Shown: positions 1-8,965 of the stretch, one piece after another
How the letters are laid out: each line of letters begins with the position of its first letter
How positions within the stretch are numbered: position 1 is the stretch's first letter
Assembly: GCF_009649175.1 (NCBI RefSeq)
Contig: NZ_WJPO01000007.1
Location: 62,001-126,000, forward strand
Direction of reading: 5' to 3'
DNA: 64,000 bases
DNA from: Rhodovulum strictum
GTDB lineage: Bacteria > Pseudomonadota > Alphaproteobacteria > Rhodobacterales > Rhodobacteraceae
Made by a program: the position numbers and the translations under genes
Notes under the pieces: generated by a model
Database searches by the model: none
What the model was told of the DNA's origin: nothing
Seen by the model: only the letters and a program-made list of their open reading frames with translations

Positions 1-2556
1 GACCGTTTCGGCGGGGGCAAGGCGGGTCTCGATCGCGCGCAGTTCGGCCAGCAGGTCGGCGCGGCTGATCCGGGCGGGGTCGTAATGCAGTTGCAGGGAC
101 CGGATGCCGGGGGTCAGGTCGATCACCGGCAGGCCCGCCTCGGCCACGGCCTGCTGCAACAGATGCACGCGCAGCCGCGTTTCGATGTCCAGAACCATCG
201 GGCCGTATTCCACCAGCAGGTTCTCGTCGCCCTGCCGCCGATAGGTCACGTCGGGCCCCGCGCCGCTGTCCCGGGCCAGAACCGCCGCCCCGGCGCGCAG
301 ATGGGCCGGGCCTGCCAGCGGGTCGGCGGGCCGCGGCGCGGGGGCAAAGCGCACGCGGTCGCCGGGGCGCAACTGGCCGATCTTCCACAACTCGTCCGCG
401 GCGACCACGGCGGGGCAGACGAAGCCGCCCAGGCTGGGGCCGTCGGGGCCAAGGATGATCGGCATGTCGCCGGTGAAGTCGATCGCGCCCACCGCATAGG
501 CGTTGTCATGCAGGTTCGAGGGGTGAAGCCCCGCCTCGCCGCCATCGGCGCGCGCCCATTTCGGCGCGGGGCCGATCAGGCGGACGCCGGTGCGGGCCGA
601 GTTGAAATGCACCTCGTAGGGGGTTGCGAACAGCGTCTCGATATCCTCGTCCAGAAAGAAATCGGGGGCGCCATGGGGGCCGTAGACCACCGCGATGTCC
701 CAGTCATGGGTCAGCGGTGCGGGTTCGGGCGGGGCCGGGTCGGCGGTTGCGGCGCGGGCAAGATGCAGCACGTCGCCGGTCTTCAGCACGCCGGTCGCAT
801 GGCCGCCGAACTGGCCAAGCGCAAAGGTCGCGCGCGAGCCCAGGATCACCGGCGCATCGACCCCGCCCGCGACCGCCAGATAGGCGCGCTGCCCCGGCCC
901 CGCGATGGCGCCAAGCGCCAGAACGCCGCCCGCGGGCACGTCGATCACGGGGCCGGCCTGTGGCGCGCCGTCCAGCGTGACCGGCAGCGCCGCCCCCGCC
1001 AGCGCGACGCGCGCGGGCGCCAGAAAGCGCAGGGTCGGCCCGCTGGCGGTGATTTCCAGCGCGGCGGTATCGGGCGGGTTGCCGAGCAGGCGGTTGGCGT
1101 TGCGGTGGCTGCGCGCGTCCATCGGCCCCGAGGGCGGCACCCCCACATGCCAGAGCCCCAGCCGCCCCGGCAGTTCCTGAAGGCTGGTCTGGGCGCCGGG
1201 GCTGAGTACCTCGACCGCGTCGGGGGCATAGGGGAAATCGGCCAGCGCCGTGGTCGAGACCTGCCCCGAGGCCAGCAGATCGGACCCCGCAATGGCGCGC
1301 AGGTAGCCCAGGTTGGTTTCCACCCCGGCCACGCGCGTTTCGGCCAGCGCGGCGCGCAGCGCGGCGATGGCGGCCGGGCGGTCGGCGCCCGAGACGATGA
1401 TCTTGGCCAGCATCGGGTCGTAATGGGGGGTGATCTCGGTTCCGGTGGCAACCCAGCCGTCGATGCGGGCGGTGGCGGGGAAATGCACCTGGGTCAGCCG
1501 CCCCGCAGCGGGGCGGAAATCGGCATGGGGCATCTCGGCGTAAAGCCGCGCCTCGATGGCGGCGCCCCGGGGTTCGGGCAGGGGGGCGTCGGTCGGATCC
1601 TCGCCCGCGGCCTGGCGGATCATCCATTCGACAAGGTCGATGCCCAGAACCGCCTCGGTCACCGGATGTTCGACCTGAAGCCTTGTGTTGACCTCCAGGA
1701 AATAGAAGGCGCCACGCGCGGCGTCATAGATGAACTCGACCGTACCGGCCGAGGCATAATCGACCGAGGCGCACAGATCGGCCGCGGCGCGGTGCAGCGC
1801 GGCGCGGATGTCGTCGGGCAGGCCCGGCGCCGGGGTTTCCTCGATCACCTTCTGGTTGCGCCGTTGCAGGGAACAGTCCCGCTCGCCAAGCGCCAGCACG
1901 CGGCCCTTGCCATTGCCGAAGACCTGAACCTCGACATGGCGGGCGGGCGAGACGAAGCGTTCCAGATAGACCCGCGCATCGCCGAAACTGGCCCCCGCCG
2001 TCCGCGCGACCGAGGCAAAGGCCGCGCGCAGCGCCGCCTCGTCCGGGCAAAGCCGCATGCCGATGCCGCCCCCGCCCGCGGTGCTTTTCAGCATCACCGG
2101 AAAGCCGATGCGGGCGGCCTCGGCGGCGGCGGCGTCGGCATCGGCCAGCAGCCCCGATCCGGGCAGAAGCGGCACGCCCGCCGCCTGTGCCAGCGCGCGC
2201 GCGGTGTGTTTCAGCCCGAAGGCGCGGATATGGTCGGGCCGGGGGCCGATGAAGGCGATCCCGGCCTCGGCCAGACGGTCGGCAAAGGCGATGCTTTCAG
2301 ACAGGAAGCCATAGCCCGGATGCACCGCCTGGGCGCCGGTGGCGCGGCAGGCGGCGATCACCGCGTCGATGTCCAGATAGCTTTGCGCCGCGGGCGCGGG
2401 GCCCAGCCGCACCGCCTGATCGGCATCGCGCACATGCGGCGCGAAGCGGTCGGCATCGGAATGGACCGCGACCGAGGCAATGCCCATCCGGCGCAGCGTC
2501 GCGAGGATGCGAACCGCGATCTCGCCGCGGTTGGCCACGAGAACCTTGCTGAACAT
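1..2556 (-). CDS. Biotin-dependent urea/guanidine carboxylase, 3' end cut by window edge
   Basis: The frame opens with MFSKVLVANRGEIAVRIL, the classic start of a biotin carboxylase, and stays open for 852 codons to base 1. The first ~450 residues are the ATP-grasp biotin carboxylase domain (glycine-rich STAGGGGIGMR, then FLEVNTRLQVEHPVTE). These are followed by the two carboxyltransferase halves of the urea-amidolyase type (PPSGPMDARSH; FNSARTGVRLIGP). The biotinyl domain should lie beyond base 1. The ATG at 2556 has a GGGGG Shine-Dalgarno stretch and starts 5 bases after the preceding gene. The family carboxylates urea to allophanate, but members in operons with DUF1989 proteins and a guanidine-I riboswitch use guanidine. 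The riboswitch upstream of this operon makes guanidine carboxylase my preferred reading. The specificity residue was not checked. Confidence 0.9.
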   Translation of the reverse strand, partial: MFSKVLVANRGEIAVRILATLRRMGIASVAVHSDADRFAPHVRDADQAVRLGPAPAAQSYLDIDAVIAACRATGAQAVHPGYGFLSESIAFADRLAEAGIAFIGPRPDHIRAFGLKHTARALAQAAGVPLLPGSGLLADADAAAAEAARIGFPVMLKSTAGGGGIGMRLCPDEAALRAAFASVARTAGASFGDARVYLERFVSPARHVEVQVFGNGKGRVLALGERDCSLQRRNQKVIEETPAPGLPDDIRAALHRAAADLCASVDYASAGTVEFIYDAARGAFYFLEVNTRLQVEHPVTEAVLGIDLVEWMIRQAAGEDPTDAPLPEPRGAAIEARLYAEMPHADFRPAAGRLTQVHFPATARIDGWVATGTEITPHYDPMLAKIIVSGADRPAAIAALRAALAETRVAGVETNLGYLRAIAGSDLLASGQVSTTALADFPYAPDAVEVLSPGAQTSLQELPGRLGLWHVGVPPSGPMDARSHRNANRLLGNPPDTAALEITASGPTLRFLAPARVALAGAALPVTLDGAPQAGPVIDVPAGGVLALGAIAGPGQRAYLAVAGGVDAPVILGSRATFALGQFGGHATGVLKTGDVLHLARAATADPAPPEPAPLTHDWDIAVVYGPHGAPDFFLDEDIETLFATPYEVHFNSARTGVRLIGPAPKWARADGGEAGLHPSNLHDNAYAVGAIDFTGDMPIILGPDGPSLGGFVCPAVVAADELWKIGQLRPGDRVRFAPAPRPADPLAGPAHLRAGAAVLARDSGAGPDVTYRRQGDENLLVEYGPMVLDIETRLRVHLLQQAVAEAGLPVIDLTPGIRSLQLHYDPARISRADLLAELRAIETRLAPAETV

Positions 2557-2561
2557 GCGCC

Positions 2562-3158
2562 CTACCCCCGGATGATGACGCGGACCGGCGACGGGTCGAA
2601 GCCGTTGCAGGGGTTGTTGATCTGCGGGCAGTTCGAGATCACGCACAGCACGTCCATCTCGGCCAGCAGATCGACGTGATCGCCGGGGCGGGAAATGCCG
2701 TCGTCGATGGTCATGGCGCCGTTCGGGCTGATCGGGACATTCATGAAGAAGTTGATGTTCGGAACGATGTCGCGCCGCGACAGGCCGTGCCGCGCCAGTT
2801 CGAGGATGAAATTCTCGCGGCAGGCATGCAGATAGCGCGTGTCATGGCCGAAGCGCACGGTGTTCGACTCGCAGGAACAGCACCCGGCCGAGGTGTCGTG
2901 CCGCCCCGCGCTGTCGGCGGTCACGCGCAGCATCACCCGCCCCTCGGACGAGATCAGCCGCGTGCCCGTGGTGATATAGGCCGCGCCCTGCGCGCGCATC
3001 GTGTCCTGCGCCGAATAGCGTTCGGAAAAGTCGTGGGCGTTGTAGAACAGCGTGTCGATGGCCTGCTGGCCATGGCTGTCGATGATGCGGATGGTCTGGC
3101 CCGCGCGGACCACGCCCGACCAGGGCTTTTCGGCGGGGATGTCGAAGATCTGTTCCAT
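2562..3158 (-). CDS. DUF1989 protein, urea carboxylase-associated type 2 (probable carboxyguanidine deiminase subunit)
   Basis: A 198-residue protein of the DUF1989 / 'urea carboxylase-associated protein 2' family. It contains the Cys-rich stretch SAGCCSCES near residues 89-97 and a C-terminal NCPQINNPCNGF followed by SPVRV, typical of the family. In organisms with guanidine carboxylase, the paired associated proteins form a heteromeric carboxyguanidine deiminase that turns carboxyguanidine into allophanate. It lies 12 bases after its partner gene and 5 bases before the carboxylase, so all three are surely co-translated. The ATG at 3158 has GGGGGA at a good distance. The function is inferred from the family and the riboswitch. 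An older annotation would simply read 'urea amidolyase-associated protein'. Confidence 0.85.
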   Translation of the reverse strand: MEQIFDIPAEKPWSGVVRAGQTIRIIDSHGQQAIDTLFYNAHDFSERYSAQDTMRAQGAAYITTGTRLISSEGRVMLRVTADSAGRHDTSAGCCSCESNTVRFGHDTRYLHACRENFILELARHGLSRRDIVPNINFFMNVPISPNGAMTIDDGISRPGDHVDLLAEMDVLCVISNCPQINNPCNGFDPSPVRVIIRG

Positions 3159-3170
3159 GATGTCCCCCGA

Positions 3171-3971
3171 TCAGGCGCGGATGGTGTTCTGAAAGGCGCG
3201 GATCGCCTCGGCGCTGGCGGTGCGGCAGGGGTCGTCCGCGGCCACCGGCACGGCGGCCAGATGCAGCGCGCGGATCGCGGGCACCGGCCCCCCGGCGGGG
3301 TCGAGCGGGTGGCGGTTGTTCGACAGCGCCAGCATCAGATCCTGTTCGGCGCGCAGCTCTGCCCAGTCGTCGCCCGACAGAAGCGCGCCGTTCCAGAAGA
3401 ACCGCCCGCCCTCATCGACGCGCACCGGCGCGAACAGGGTCAGAAGCGCATGCAGGTCGCGCTTGTCGAGGCCCAGCTTGGCGGCGGCCAGCACCATGTT
3501 GTCGCGCGTGTTGCGCGCGCGCGGTGTGCCGGGCTCGGTGGCGGGCGCGCCGCCGGTCAGCGCGTCATGGGCGCCGGAACTGTCCTCGGTGATCGAGAGC
3601 AGCACCCGGCCCATGTCGGACAGGATCACCCGGCCCTTGCGCAACTCGGTCGTCCACTGGACCTTGACGGTGTCGGGCAGGTTCATCCGCTCGGCCGGGT
3701 CGGCGGCGGACCAGGCGGCCAGCGAGACGCTGCCGCCAAGCCCGCCGGAGAGGATACGCAGCGTCTCGCCCGCGGCTAGGCGCGTGGTCCAGTACCAGCC
3801 GCCGGGGATCGTTTCCTCGGCCAGCAGCCGGCCGGGGTCCGGGTCGGGTGCGGGGCGCGGGCTGGGCGCGGGCAGCGCCCTGGGGGCGAAGTCCAGCCCC
3901 TTTCTCTGGTGATCCTCGTAGCGGGCGCGGTCGGCGGCGATGGCCTCAGGCGAGCGGGGAATGTGCTGCAT
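3171..3971 (-). CDS. DUF1989 protein, urea carboxylase-associated type 1 (probable carboxyguanidine deiminase subunit)
   Basis: A 266-residue DUF1989 protein, the longer partner of the pair. The N-terminal 50 residues are Pro/Arg-rich and probably extended. The core carries ETIPGGWYWTTRLAAGE and SDMGRVLLSITEDSSGAHD, and the C-terminal ALSNNRHPLDP corresponds to the Cys-containing segment of the smaller partner. The start at 3971 lies inside the 3' end of the ABC ATPase gene (26-base overlap) and has GGAGC about 9 bases upstream. With the 2562-3158 product it should form the enzyme that deiminates carboxyguanidine before allophanate hydrolysis. No allophanate hydrolase is in the window, but it would be expected beyond the left edge. 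Confidence 0.84.
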   Translation of the reverse strand: MQHIPRSPEAIAADRARYEDHQRKGLDFAPRALPAPSPRPAPDPDPGRLLAEETIPGGWYWTTRLAAGETLRILSGGLGGSVSLAAWSAADPAERMNLPDTVKVQWTTELRKGRVILSDMGRVLLSITEDSSGAHDALTGGAPATEPGTPRARNTRDNMVLAAAKLGLDKRDLHALLTLFAPVRVDEGGRFFWNGALLSGDDWAELRAEQDLMLALSNNRHPLDPAGGPVPAIRALHLAAVPVAADDPCRTASAEAIRAFQNTIRA

Positions 3972-4803
3972 GGTCGGCGGCTCCGGTGTGCCGGGTCGTC
4001 CCGGGGACTTGCCCGAAAGCGGTCAGGTCGTCCTGACCGGGCGGGATATCGGCATCGTAAAGCGTGGTGCGCCCGGCGATCCGGGGCGGCCACACGTCGA
4101 TGTCGCGGCTGAGCGTCGCGCCGTAGCGCAGACGTTCCTCGGGGCGGTCGCGCAGGCGTTCGAAGGCCAGGATGCGGGTGGCGAGCGTGAACGCCTCGCG
4201 CAGGTCATGGGTGACCATGACCACGGTCATCGGCACCTCGTTCCAGAGCCGTTTCATCAGCTTGTGGATGTCGGCCCGGATGCCGGGGTCCAGCGCGCCA
4301 AAGGGTTCGTCGAGCAGCAGCACGCGTGGTTTCATCATCAGCGCCTGTGCCAGCGCCAGCCGCTGCTGCATGCCGCCCGAAAGCTGGGCGGGATACTTGT
4401 CCTCGGAGCCCGCAAGCCCGACCTCGGCCAGCATCGCGCGGGAGTCGTCAGCCAGCGCCCGGCGGGCGGCGCCGAAGCGGCGGCCCAGAAGCCGGGCGCC
4501 GCGCAGTTCGGTGCCGATCATCACGTTGCCCAGAACCGTCAGGTGCGGAAAGACCGAGTACCGCTGATAGACCACGCCGCGATCGGGGCCGGGTTCGGGC
4601 GGCAGGGGCGCGCCATCGAGCAGGATGCGCCCGCGGGTCGGCCGCTCCTGCCCCAGCAGCATGCGCAGGAAGGTGGTCTTGCCGCAGCCCGAGGGGCCGA
4701 CCAGCGCGACGAAGGCACGGGGCGCGATGGACAGGTTCAGGTTTTCCAGAACGATCTGGTCGCCATATTCCTTCCAGACATTCTCGACGGTGATCGCGTT
4801 CAT
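3946..4803 (-). CDS. ABC transporter ATP-binding protein (nitrate/taurine-type family), guanidine-operon importer
   Basis: A 285-residue cytoplasmic ATPase with an intact Walker A (GPSGCGKTT), Q-loop region (VVYQRYSVFP), signature LSGGMQQR, Walker B LLLDEPFGALD and switch His in VMVTHDLREA. It belongs to the NitT/TauT-type importer group. The ATG at 4803 overlaps the permease stop as ATGA, so I preferred it to the upstream in-frame GTG at 4824. The last ~30 residues extend beyond the usual domain and overlap the next gene. It forms an importer with the permease (4800-5618) and binding protein (5632-6699). Substrate is inferred as guanidine from the riboswitch at the head of the operon. Confidence 0.92.
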   Translation of the reverse strand: MNAITVENVWKEYGDQIVLENLNLSIAPRAFVALVGPSGCGKTTFLRMLLGQERPTRGRILLDGAPLPPEPGPDRGVVYQRYSVFPHLTVLGNVMIGTELRGARLLGRRFGAARRALADDSRAMLAEVGLAGSEDKYPAQLSGGMQQRLALAQALMMKPRVLLLDEPFGALDPGIRADIHKLMKRLWNEVPMTVVMVTHDLREAFTLATRILAFERLRDRPEERLRYGATLSRDIDVWPPRIAGRTTLYDADIPPGQDDLTAFGQVPGTTRHTGAADHAAHSPLA

Positions 4804-5618
4804 CGCCGTCCCTCCAGCCCCCACCAGGGGAACATCAGCCGCCGCAGCCCGCCAAGCCCCAGATCCATCGCCACGGCCAGCAGCGTGATCCAGGCGACAT
4901 AGGGAAAGATGATGTCCATCGACAGGTAGCGGCGCACCAGGAAGATGCGGTAGCCCAGACCGGAATCGGCCGAGATCGCCTCGGCCGCGATCAGGAACAG
5001 GAAGGCCGGGCCGAGTTGCAGCCGCAGGCTGTCCAGCAGCCGGGGCATCACCTGCGGCAGCACCACCCGCAGCGCGATCAGCCAGGTCGAGGCCGAGAGC
5101 GTTTCGGCCTTGACGATCATCTCGCGCGGCAGCGCCGCGGCGGCCAGCGACAGGTCGCGGATCAGGAAGGGCGTGACGCCGATCACGATCAGCGCGATCT
5201 TGGACGTTTCACCCAGACCCAGCGCGATGAACAGGATCGGCAACAGCGCCAGCGGCGGCACCATCGAGGCAAAGGCGACGACCGGGGCCAGCAGCGCGCG
5301 CATGACCGGCAGCACCCCGATGGCCAGCCCCATAACCAGCGTGATCGCCGTCGCGATGCCCAGCCCGGCCCACAGCCGGGTCAGGCTGGCCCATGTGTCG
5401 GACCACAACAGATAGGCCCCGGTGCGCCGGTCGGGGGTCAGCGCCATCGTCTCGATCGCCTGCGCGAATGACGACAGCGCGGGCAGCAGCTTGTCGCCGG
5501 GATTGTCGGCCAGCCGCGCCGCCGAGGCGACCAGATAGGCCACCACGAGGATCAGGAACGGCAGGCTGCCCAGAAACAGCCGCGCCGCACGCCCCGGATG
5601 GCGGTTGATGAGCCGCAT
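4800..5618 (-). CDS. ABC transporter permease (NitT/TauT type) of the guanidine operon
   Basis: A 272-residue inner-membrane permease of the binding-protein-dependent family. Hydrophobic segments are visible near the N-terminus (LFLGSLPFLILVVAYLVA), then at about residues 85-115, 120-150, 190-215 and 235-255. The EAA loop equivalent runs near ALPREMIVKAETLSAS. I chose the ATG at 5618 (MRLINRHPG) because GAGGGG lies just upstream and it follows the binding-protein stop by 13 bases. It overlaps the ATPase start by four bases. It should carry substrate delivered by the periplasmic protein encoded at 5632-6699. Confidence 0.9.
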   Translation of the reverse strand: MRLINRHPGRAARLFLGSLPFLILVVAYLVASAARLADNPGDKLLPALSSFAQAIETMALTPDRRTGAYLLWSDTWASLTRLWAGLGIATAITLVMGLAIGVLPVMRALLAPVVAFASMVPPLALLPILFIALGLGETSKIALIVIGVTPFLIRDLSLAAAALPREMIVKAETLSASTWLIALRVVLPQVMPRLLDSLRLQLGPAFLFLIAAEAISADSGLGYRIFLVRRYLSMDIIFPYVAWITLLAVAMDLGLGGLRRLMFPWWGLEGRR

Positions 5619-5631
5619 GCCGCCGCGCCCC

Positions 5632-6699
5632 TCAGAGCGCGCCGTCGGCGGCAAGCTGCATGTAGGTCGCGTCGAAGCGGAATTTCACATTCGCCGGATC
5701 GCCCATCACCGCGCCGCCGGGCAGTTCGATCCCGATCACGTCGGCCGAAGGCGCCCCCGCCCCCAGCAGGCCCTTGTCGAACAGGAAGGTGCGGATGTGG
5801 TCCATCGTGGTGCCCAGATCGGGCGAGAGGGTAAAGGCCACCGCCTCGGCCGGATCGGCAAAGAGCCGGGTCGCGGCAAGCTGCGCCTCGTATCCCGCCT
5901 GATCGGTGCCCGAGGCCGCGCCCATCGCCGCGCGCGCCGCCGCGCCCTCGGGCGTGTCGGCCACCATCAGCGCGGCGGTTTCGTACCAGATGCCCGCCAG
6001 CGCCTTGCCGAAATCGGGATTGTCGGCCAGCACCGCGGTATTGGCCACCATCAGGTCGATGATCTCGCCGGGAATGTCGCTGCTGTCGAAGACCAGGTTC
6101 GCGCCCGGCATCGCCGCGATTTCCGAGACGATGGGGTTCCATGTCACCATCGCGGTCACGTCGCGGGTCTGAAAGGCGGCGGCCATGTCGGGATCGGCGG
6201 TGTTGATCACCCTGACGTCGCGTTCGCTGAGCCCTACGCTGTCGAGCGCGCGGGCCAGCAGGTAATGCGAGACCGAGAATTCCACCAGATTGACATTGCG
6301 CCCGGCGATCTCGGCCAGGCTGGTGCTGTCCTTCAGGATCACCGCGTCGTTTCCGGCCGAGAAATCGCCGACGATGACCGCGGTGGTATCCACGCCGCCC
6401 GCCGCCGGGATCGACAGCCCGTCCATGTTGGTCAGCGTGACCGCGTCATAGGCCCCGGCGGTGTACTGGTTGATCGATTCGATATAGTCGTTGAACTGCG
6501 TCACCTCGATGGCGATGCCGTATTTCTCGGCCCATCTGTCGACGATGCCGGTATCGGCGGCATAGCCCCAGGGCATCCAGCCGACATAGATCGACCAGCC
6601 GACCTTGAACCGGCTCTTGGGTTCGGCGGCGAGCGGCGTTGCCGCCAGTGCGCCAAGTGCGACGAGAGAGACAAGAACCGACGGGATGCGCAGCGACAT
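5632..6699 (-). CDS. Periplasmic substrate-binding protein of the guanidine-operon ABC importer
   Basis: A 355-residue NMT1/THI5-like (NitT/TauT) binding protein. The ATG at 6699 (MSLRIPSVL) is preceded by AGGAAAGG and begins a clean Sec signal peptide (VLVSLVALGALAATPLAA, cleavage after A-x-A near residue 25). An upstream in-frame codon at 6738 would add 13 residues that spoil the signal, so I rejected it. The mature protein shows the family pattern FKVGWSIYVGWMPWGYA and QFNDYIESINQYTAGAYDAV. It is the first gene behind the guanidine-I riboswitch (about 60 bases of leader separate them), so it is the gene most directly controlled by the RNA and probably binds guanidine. Confidence 0.9.
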   Translation of the reverse strand: MSLRIPSVLVSLVALGALAATPLAAEPKSRFKVGWSIYVGWMPWGYAADTGIVDRWAEKYGIAIEVTQFNDYIESINQYTAGAYDAVTLTNMDGLSIPAAGGVDTTAVIVGDFSAGNDAVILKDSTSLAEIAGRNVNLVEFSVSHYLLARALDSVGLSERDVRVINTADPDMAAAFQTRDVTAMVTWNPIVSEIAAMPGANLVFDSSDIPGEIIDLMVANTAVLADNPDFGKALAGIWYETAALMVADTPEGAAARAAMGAASGTDQAGYEAQLAATRLFADPAEAVAFTLSPDLGTTMDHIRTFLFDKGLLGAGAPSADVIGIELPGGAVMGDPANVKFRFDATYMQLAADGAL

Positions 6700-6759
6700 G
6701 GGCTTTCCTTTCCTGACGAATGGGGGAAAGACGACCATCGCGCCGCCAATCCCTTGGCT

Positions 6760-6878
6760 CTACGAGGTCTCCCGGGCTTTTGTCCCGCCGTGCTCCGGCG
6801 GGGATGTCTCTCCCGCCGGCGGCAGCTCTCGGACCAGTCACCCCTGGAAAGGCCGGAACCCTAGCCGCCATACTCACC
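6760..6878 (-). ncRNA. Guanidine-I (ykkC) riboswitch
   Basis: On the minus strand the leader contains, in order, the three highly conserved blocks of the ykkC/guanidine-I aptamer: CTAGGGTTCCGG (6853-6864), ACTGGTCCGAGAG (6826-6838) and GACAAAAGCCCGGGAG (6769-6784), joined by GC-rich helices. The order and spacing match the known class. The RNA binds guanidinium and turns on downstream export or degradation genes. Boundaries are approximate because the closing stem was not folded. It sits about 60 bases before the binding-protein start, and the expression platform is not obvious. This site decides the functional reading of the operon below it. Confidence 0.93.
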
Positions 6879-7121
6879 CCCATTGGTCCCCAAGGGCGCG
6901 GCGGGCGGGAAGCCCTGGCGGCGGGTATTTCGGGCGGGGCTGGCGGATATGCCCGGAATTTGGGCGATCTTTTTGCCCTATGGCGCGGGTGCGGGCGGTT
7001 TATTGACCGTCCCGCCGACTCGCGGGCAGGGTTTGTCGCGTGCGGCGGGGGTCCATCGCCAGCACGCGCATGAGGATCACGGGGCAGGGCCCGCCGCCCC
7101 GGCCTGAGCGGTGGCGCGCCG
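6879..7121. other. Intergenic region between chemoreceptor gene and guanidine riboswitch
   Basis: About 240 bases without a credible gene. The minus-strand promoter of the guanidine operon should lie here, but I see no convincing -35/-10 or sigma-54 pair. A 7-bp GC hairpin (GCGCGCC at 7114-7120 with GGCGCGC at 7128-7134) straddles the chemoreceptor stop codon and may help end that transcript; it lacks a T-run. Confidence 0.5.
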
Positions 7122-8825
7122 TCAGGCGGCGCGCACCTTGCCGATGAAGCCCTCGACCTCGTGGCGCAGGGACTCGGCCAGACGCGACAGCCCGTCGGCG
7201 GCGCGCTGCAATTCGGTGGCCGACGAGCCGGTGCCATCGGCCGCGACCGAGACGGCCTCGATATTGGCGGTCACTTCAGAGGTGCCGCGGGCAGCCTCCT
7301 GGACGTTGCGGGCGATGTCCTGGGTGGCGGCACCCTGCTGTTCGACCGCGGCGGCGATGGATGCGGCGATCCGGTCGAGTTCGTGGATCGTGGCACCGAT
7401 CTCGCCGATGGCCGTGACGGTGTCGCCGGTGACCGCCTGCATCGCGGCAACCTGCCGGCCGATGTCCTGGGTGGCCTTGGCGGTCTGGCTGGCAAGGTTC
7501 TTGACCTCGGCGGCGACGACGGCAAAGCCCTTGCCGGCCTCGCCCGCGCGGGCGGCCTCGACGCTGGCATTGATGGCCAGAAGGTTGGTCTGGCTGGCGA
7601 TCTCGCTGATCAGCTCGACGACCTCGCCGATATGGTGGCTGGCCTCGGAAAGTTCGGCGACCTTCTGGCTGGTCTGGCTGGCCTTGGCGACGGCGCCCTG
7701 CGCGGTCTGTGCCGAGGTCTGGACCTGCTGCGCGATCTCGCGGATCGAGGCGGTCAGCCCCTCGGTCGCCCGGGCCACGGTCTGCACGTTGCCCGAGGCC
7801 TCGGTGGCGGCGGTGGCGACGGCGGCGGCGCGCAGCGAGGTATCGGACGCGGTCTGGTCGAGCGTGTCGGAGGAAAACTTCATCTCGGCGGCGGAACCGG
7901 CAACGGTTGTCACCACGCCCTGGACGCTGGCCTCGAACTCATCGGCAAGCCGTTGCATCGCCAGCCGTTTTTCCTGTTCGGCGCGCAGGCGTGCCTGTTC
8001 GGCCTCGCCTTCCAGGTGCTGGGCGCGCAGGGCGTTGTTCTTGAAGACCTGAACGGTCCGGGTGATGTCGCCAACCTCGTCCCTCGTGGCGTTCTCGGGC
8101 ACCTCGGTCTGCAACTGCCCGTCCGCCAGCCGCAGCATGACGCCGGTCAGGGCGCGCAGGCGGCTGACCGAGGCGACGCACCACAGCGCGATGGCGATGC
8201 CGATCACGAAGGACACGGCACAGGCCGCCAGCATAAGCATCTGGAAACCGCTGGTGATGGTGGTGGCCGTTTCGGTCGCCACGCGGTTCTTGTCCTCCTG
8301 GATGTCGATGAAGCGGTTGATCGCCGCCAGCCAGTCGATGAACAGCGGCCGGGCGGTCTGCATCAGCAGGTCATGGGCGCGGTCCTCGTCGCTGCGGCGC
8401 AGGGCGATGATCTCGGCGACGACGGGCAGGGTCCGGGCCTCGATCGCGTTGATTTCGGACAGGATTTCACGCTCGCGGGGCAAGGTTTGCGCGTCCTCGC
8501 GCATCAGCGCGTCCAGCGGCCCGGCCGAATCGGCATAGTCGCGGGCCAGCCGGTCGATGGTCTCGACCGCCTGCGCCACGCGCGCGGGATCGTCGAACAG
8601 CACCACGTCGCGCAACTCGATGGCGCGGTCATGCACGCTGCCGCGGAAATTGATCGCATGGCGCTGCTTGACGCTGTTGACCTGATTGATCTCGACCAGC
8701 GCGGCATCGACCTGATTCACCTGCCGGATACCGACGGCGGTCACCACGGCGAACAACATAAGAACAAGGCCGAAGCCCCCGACAATGCGCGTCCTGAGCG
8801 ACGTGTTCCGAATGGCTTTCAACAT
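7122..8825 (-). CDS. Methyl-accepting chemotaxis protein
   Basis: A 567-residue membrane chemoreceptor. A transmembrane helix lies near residues 13-34 (IVGGFGLVLMLFAVVTAVGI). A periplasmic four-helix-bundle-type sensor region of about 160 residues follows, then a second helix near 192-215, a HAMP domain (VSRLRALTGVMLRLADGQL) and a long coiled-coil signalling domain. The conserved hairpin tip is readable as ISEIASQTNLLAINASVEAARAGEAGKGF split over about 30 residues. There is no C-terminal CheR-binding pentapeptide. It stands alone: no che genes are adjacent. GAGGGTG precedes the ATG at 8825. The ligand is unknown, and proximity to the guanidine operon is not evidence for it. Confidence 0.95.
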   Translation of the reverse strand: MLKAIRNTSLRTRIVGGFGLVLMLFAVVTAVGIRQVNQVDAALVEINQVNSVKQRHAINFRGSVHDRAIELRDVVLFDDPARVAQAVETIDRLARDYADSAGPLDALMREDAQTLPREREILSEINAIEARTLPVVAEIIALRRSDEDRAHDLLMQTARPLFIDWLAAINRFIDIQEDKNRVATETATTITSGFQMLMLAACAVSFVIGIAIALWCVASVSRLRALTGVMLRLADGQLQTEVPENATRDEVGDITRTVQVFKNNALRAQHLEGEAEQARLRAEQEKRLAMQRLADEFEASVQGVVTTVAGSAAEMKFSSDTLDQTASDTSLRAAAVATAATEASGNVQTVARATEGLTASIREIAQQVQTSAQTAQGAVAKASQTSQKVAELSEASHHIGEVVELISEIASQTNLLAINASVEAARAGEAGKGFAVVAAEVKNLASQTAKATQDIGRQVAAMQAVTGDTVTAIGEIGATIHELDRIAASIAAAVEQQGAATQDIARNVQEAARGTSEVTANIEAVSVAADGTGSSATELQRAADGLSRLAESLRHEVEGFIGKVRAA

Positions 8826-8965
8826 CTTTCACCCTCAAAAACCTGTCTGTGCGGTTGGGGCCGCGTATGTGACAAGTATGTAACAAGGGTGGTGATAGGA
8901 TGAAAATCTTGCGACAGGATTAAGCACGGCCCCGCAGGACCGCGCAAAATCCGCGCGTTTCCGAC

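Noticed and set aside
6879-7121. Minus-strand sigma-54 promoter for the guanidine operon (TGGCGG...TGCCC around 6940-6955).
   Set aside because: The spacing between GG and GC is seven instead of ten bases, and it reads on the wrong strand.
7122-8825. Chemoreceptor as a guanidine sensor because of its neighbour.
   Set aside because: It is outside the riboswitch operon and its ligand domain shows no link to guanidine; adjacency alone is insufficient.
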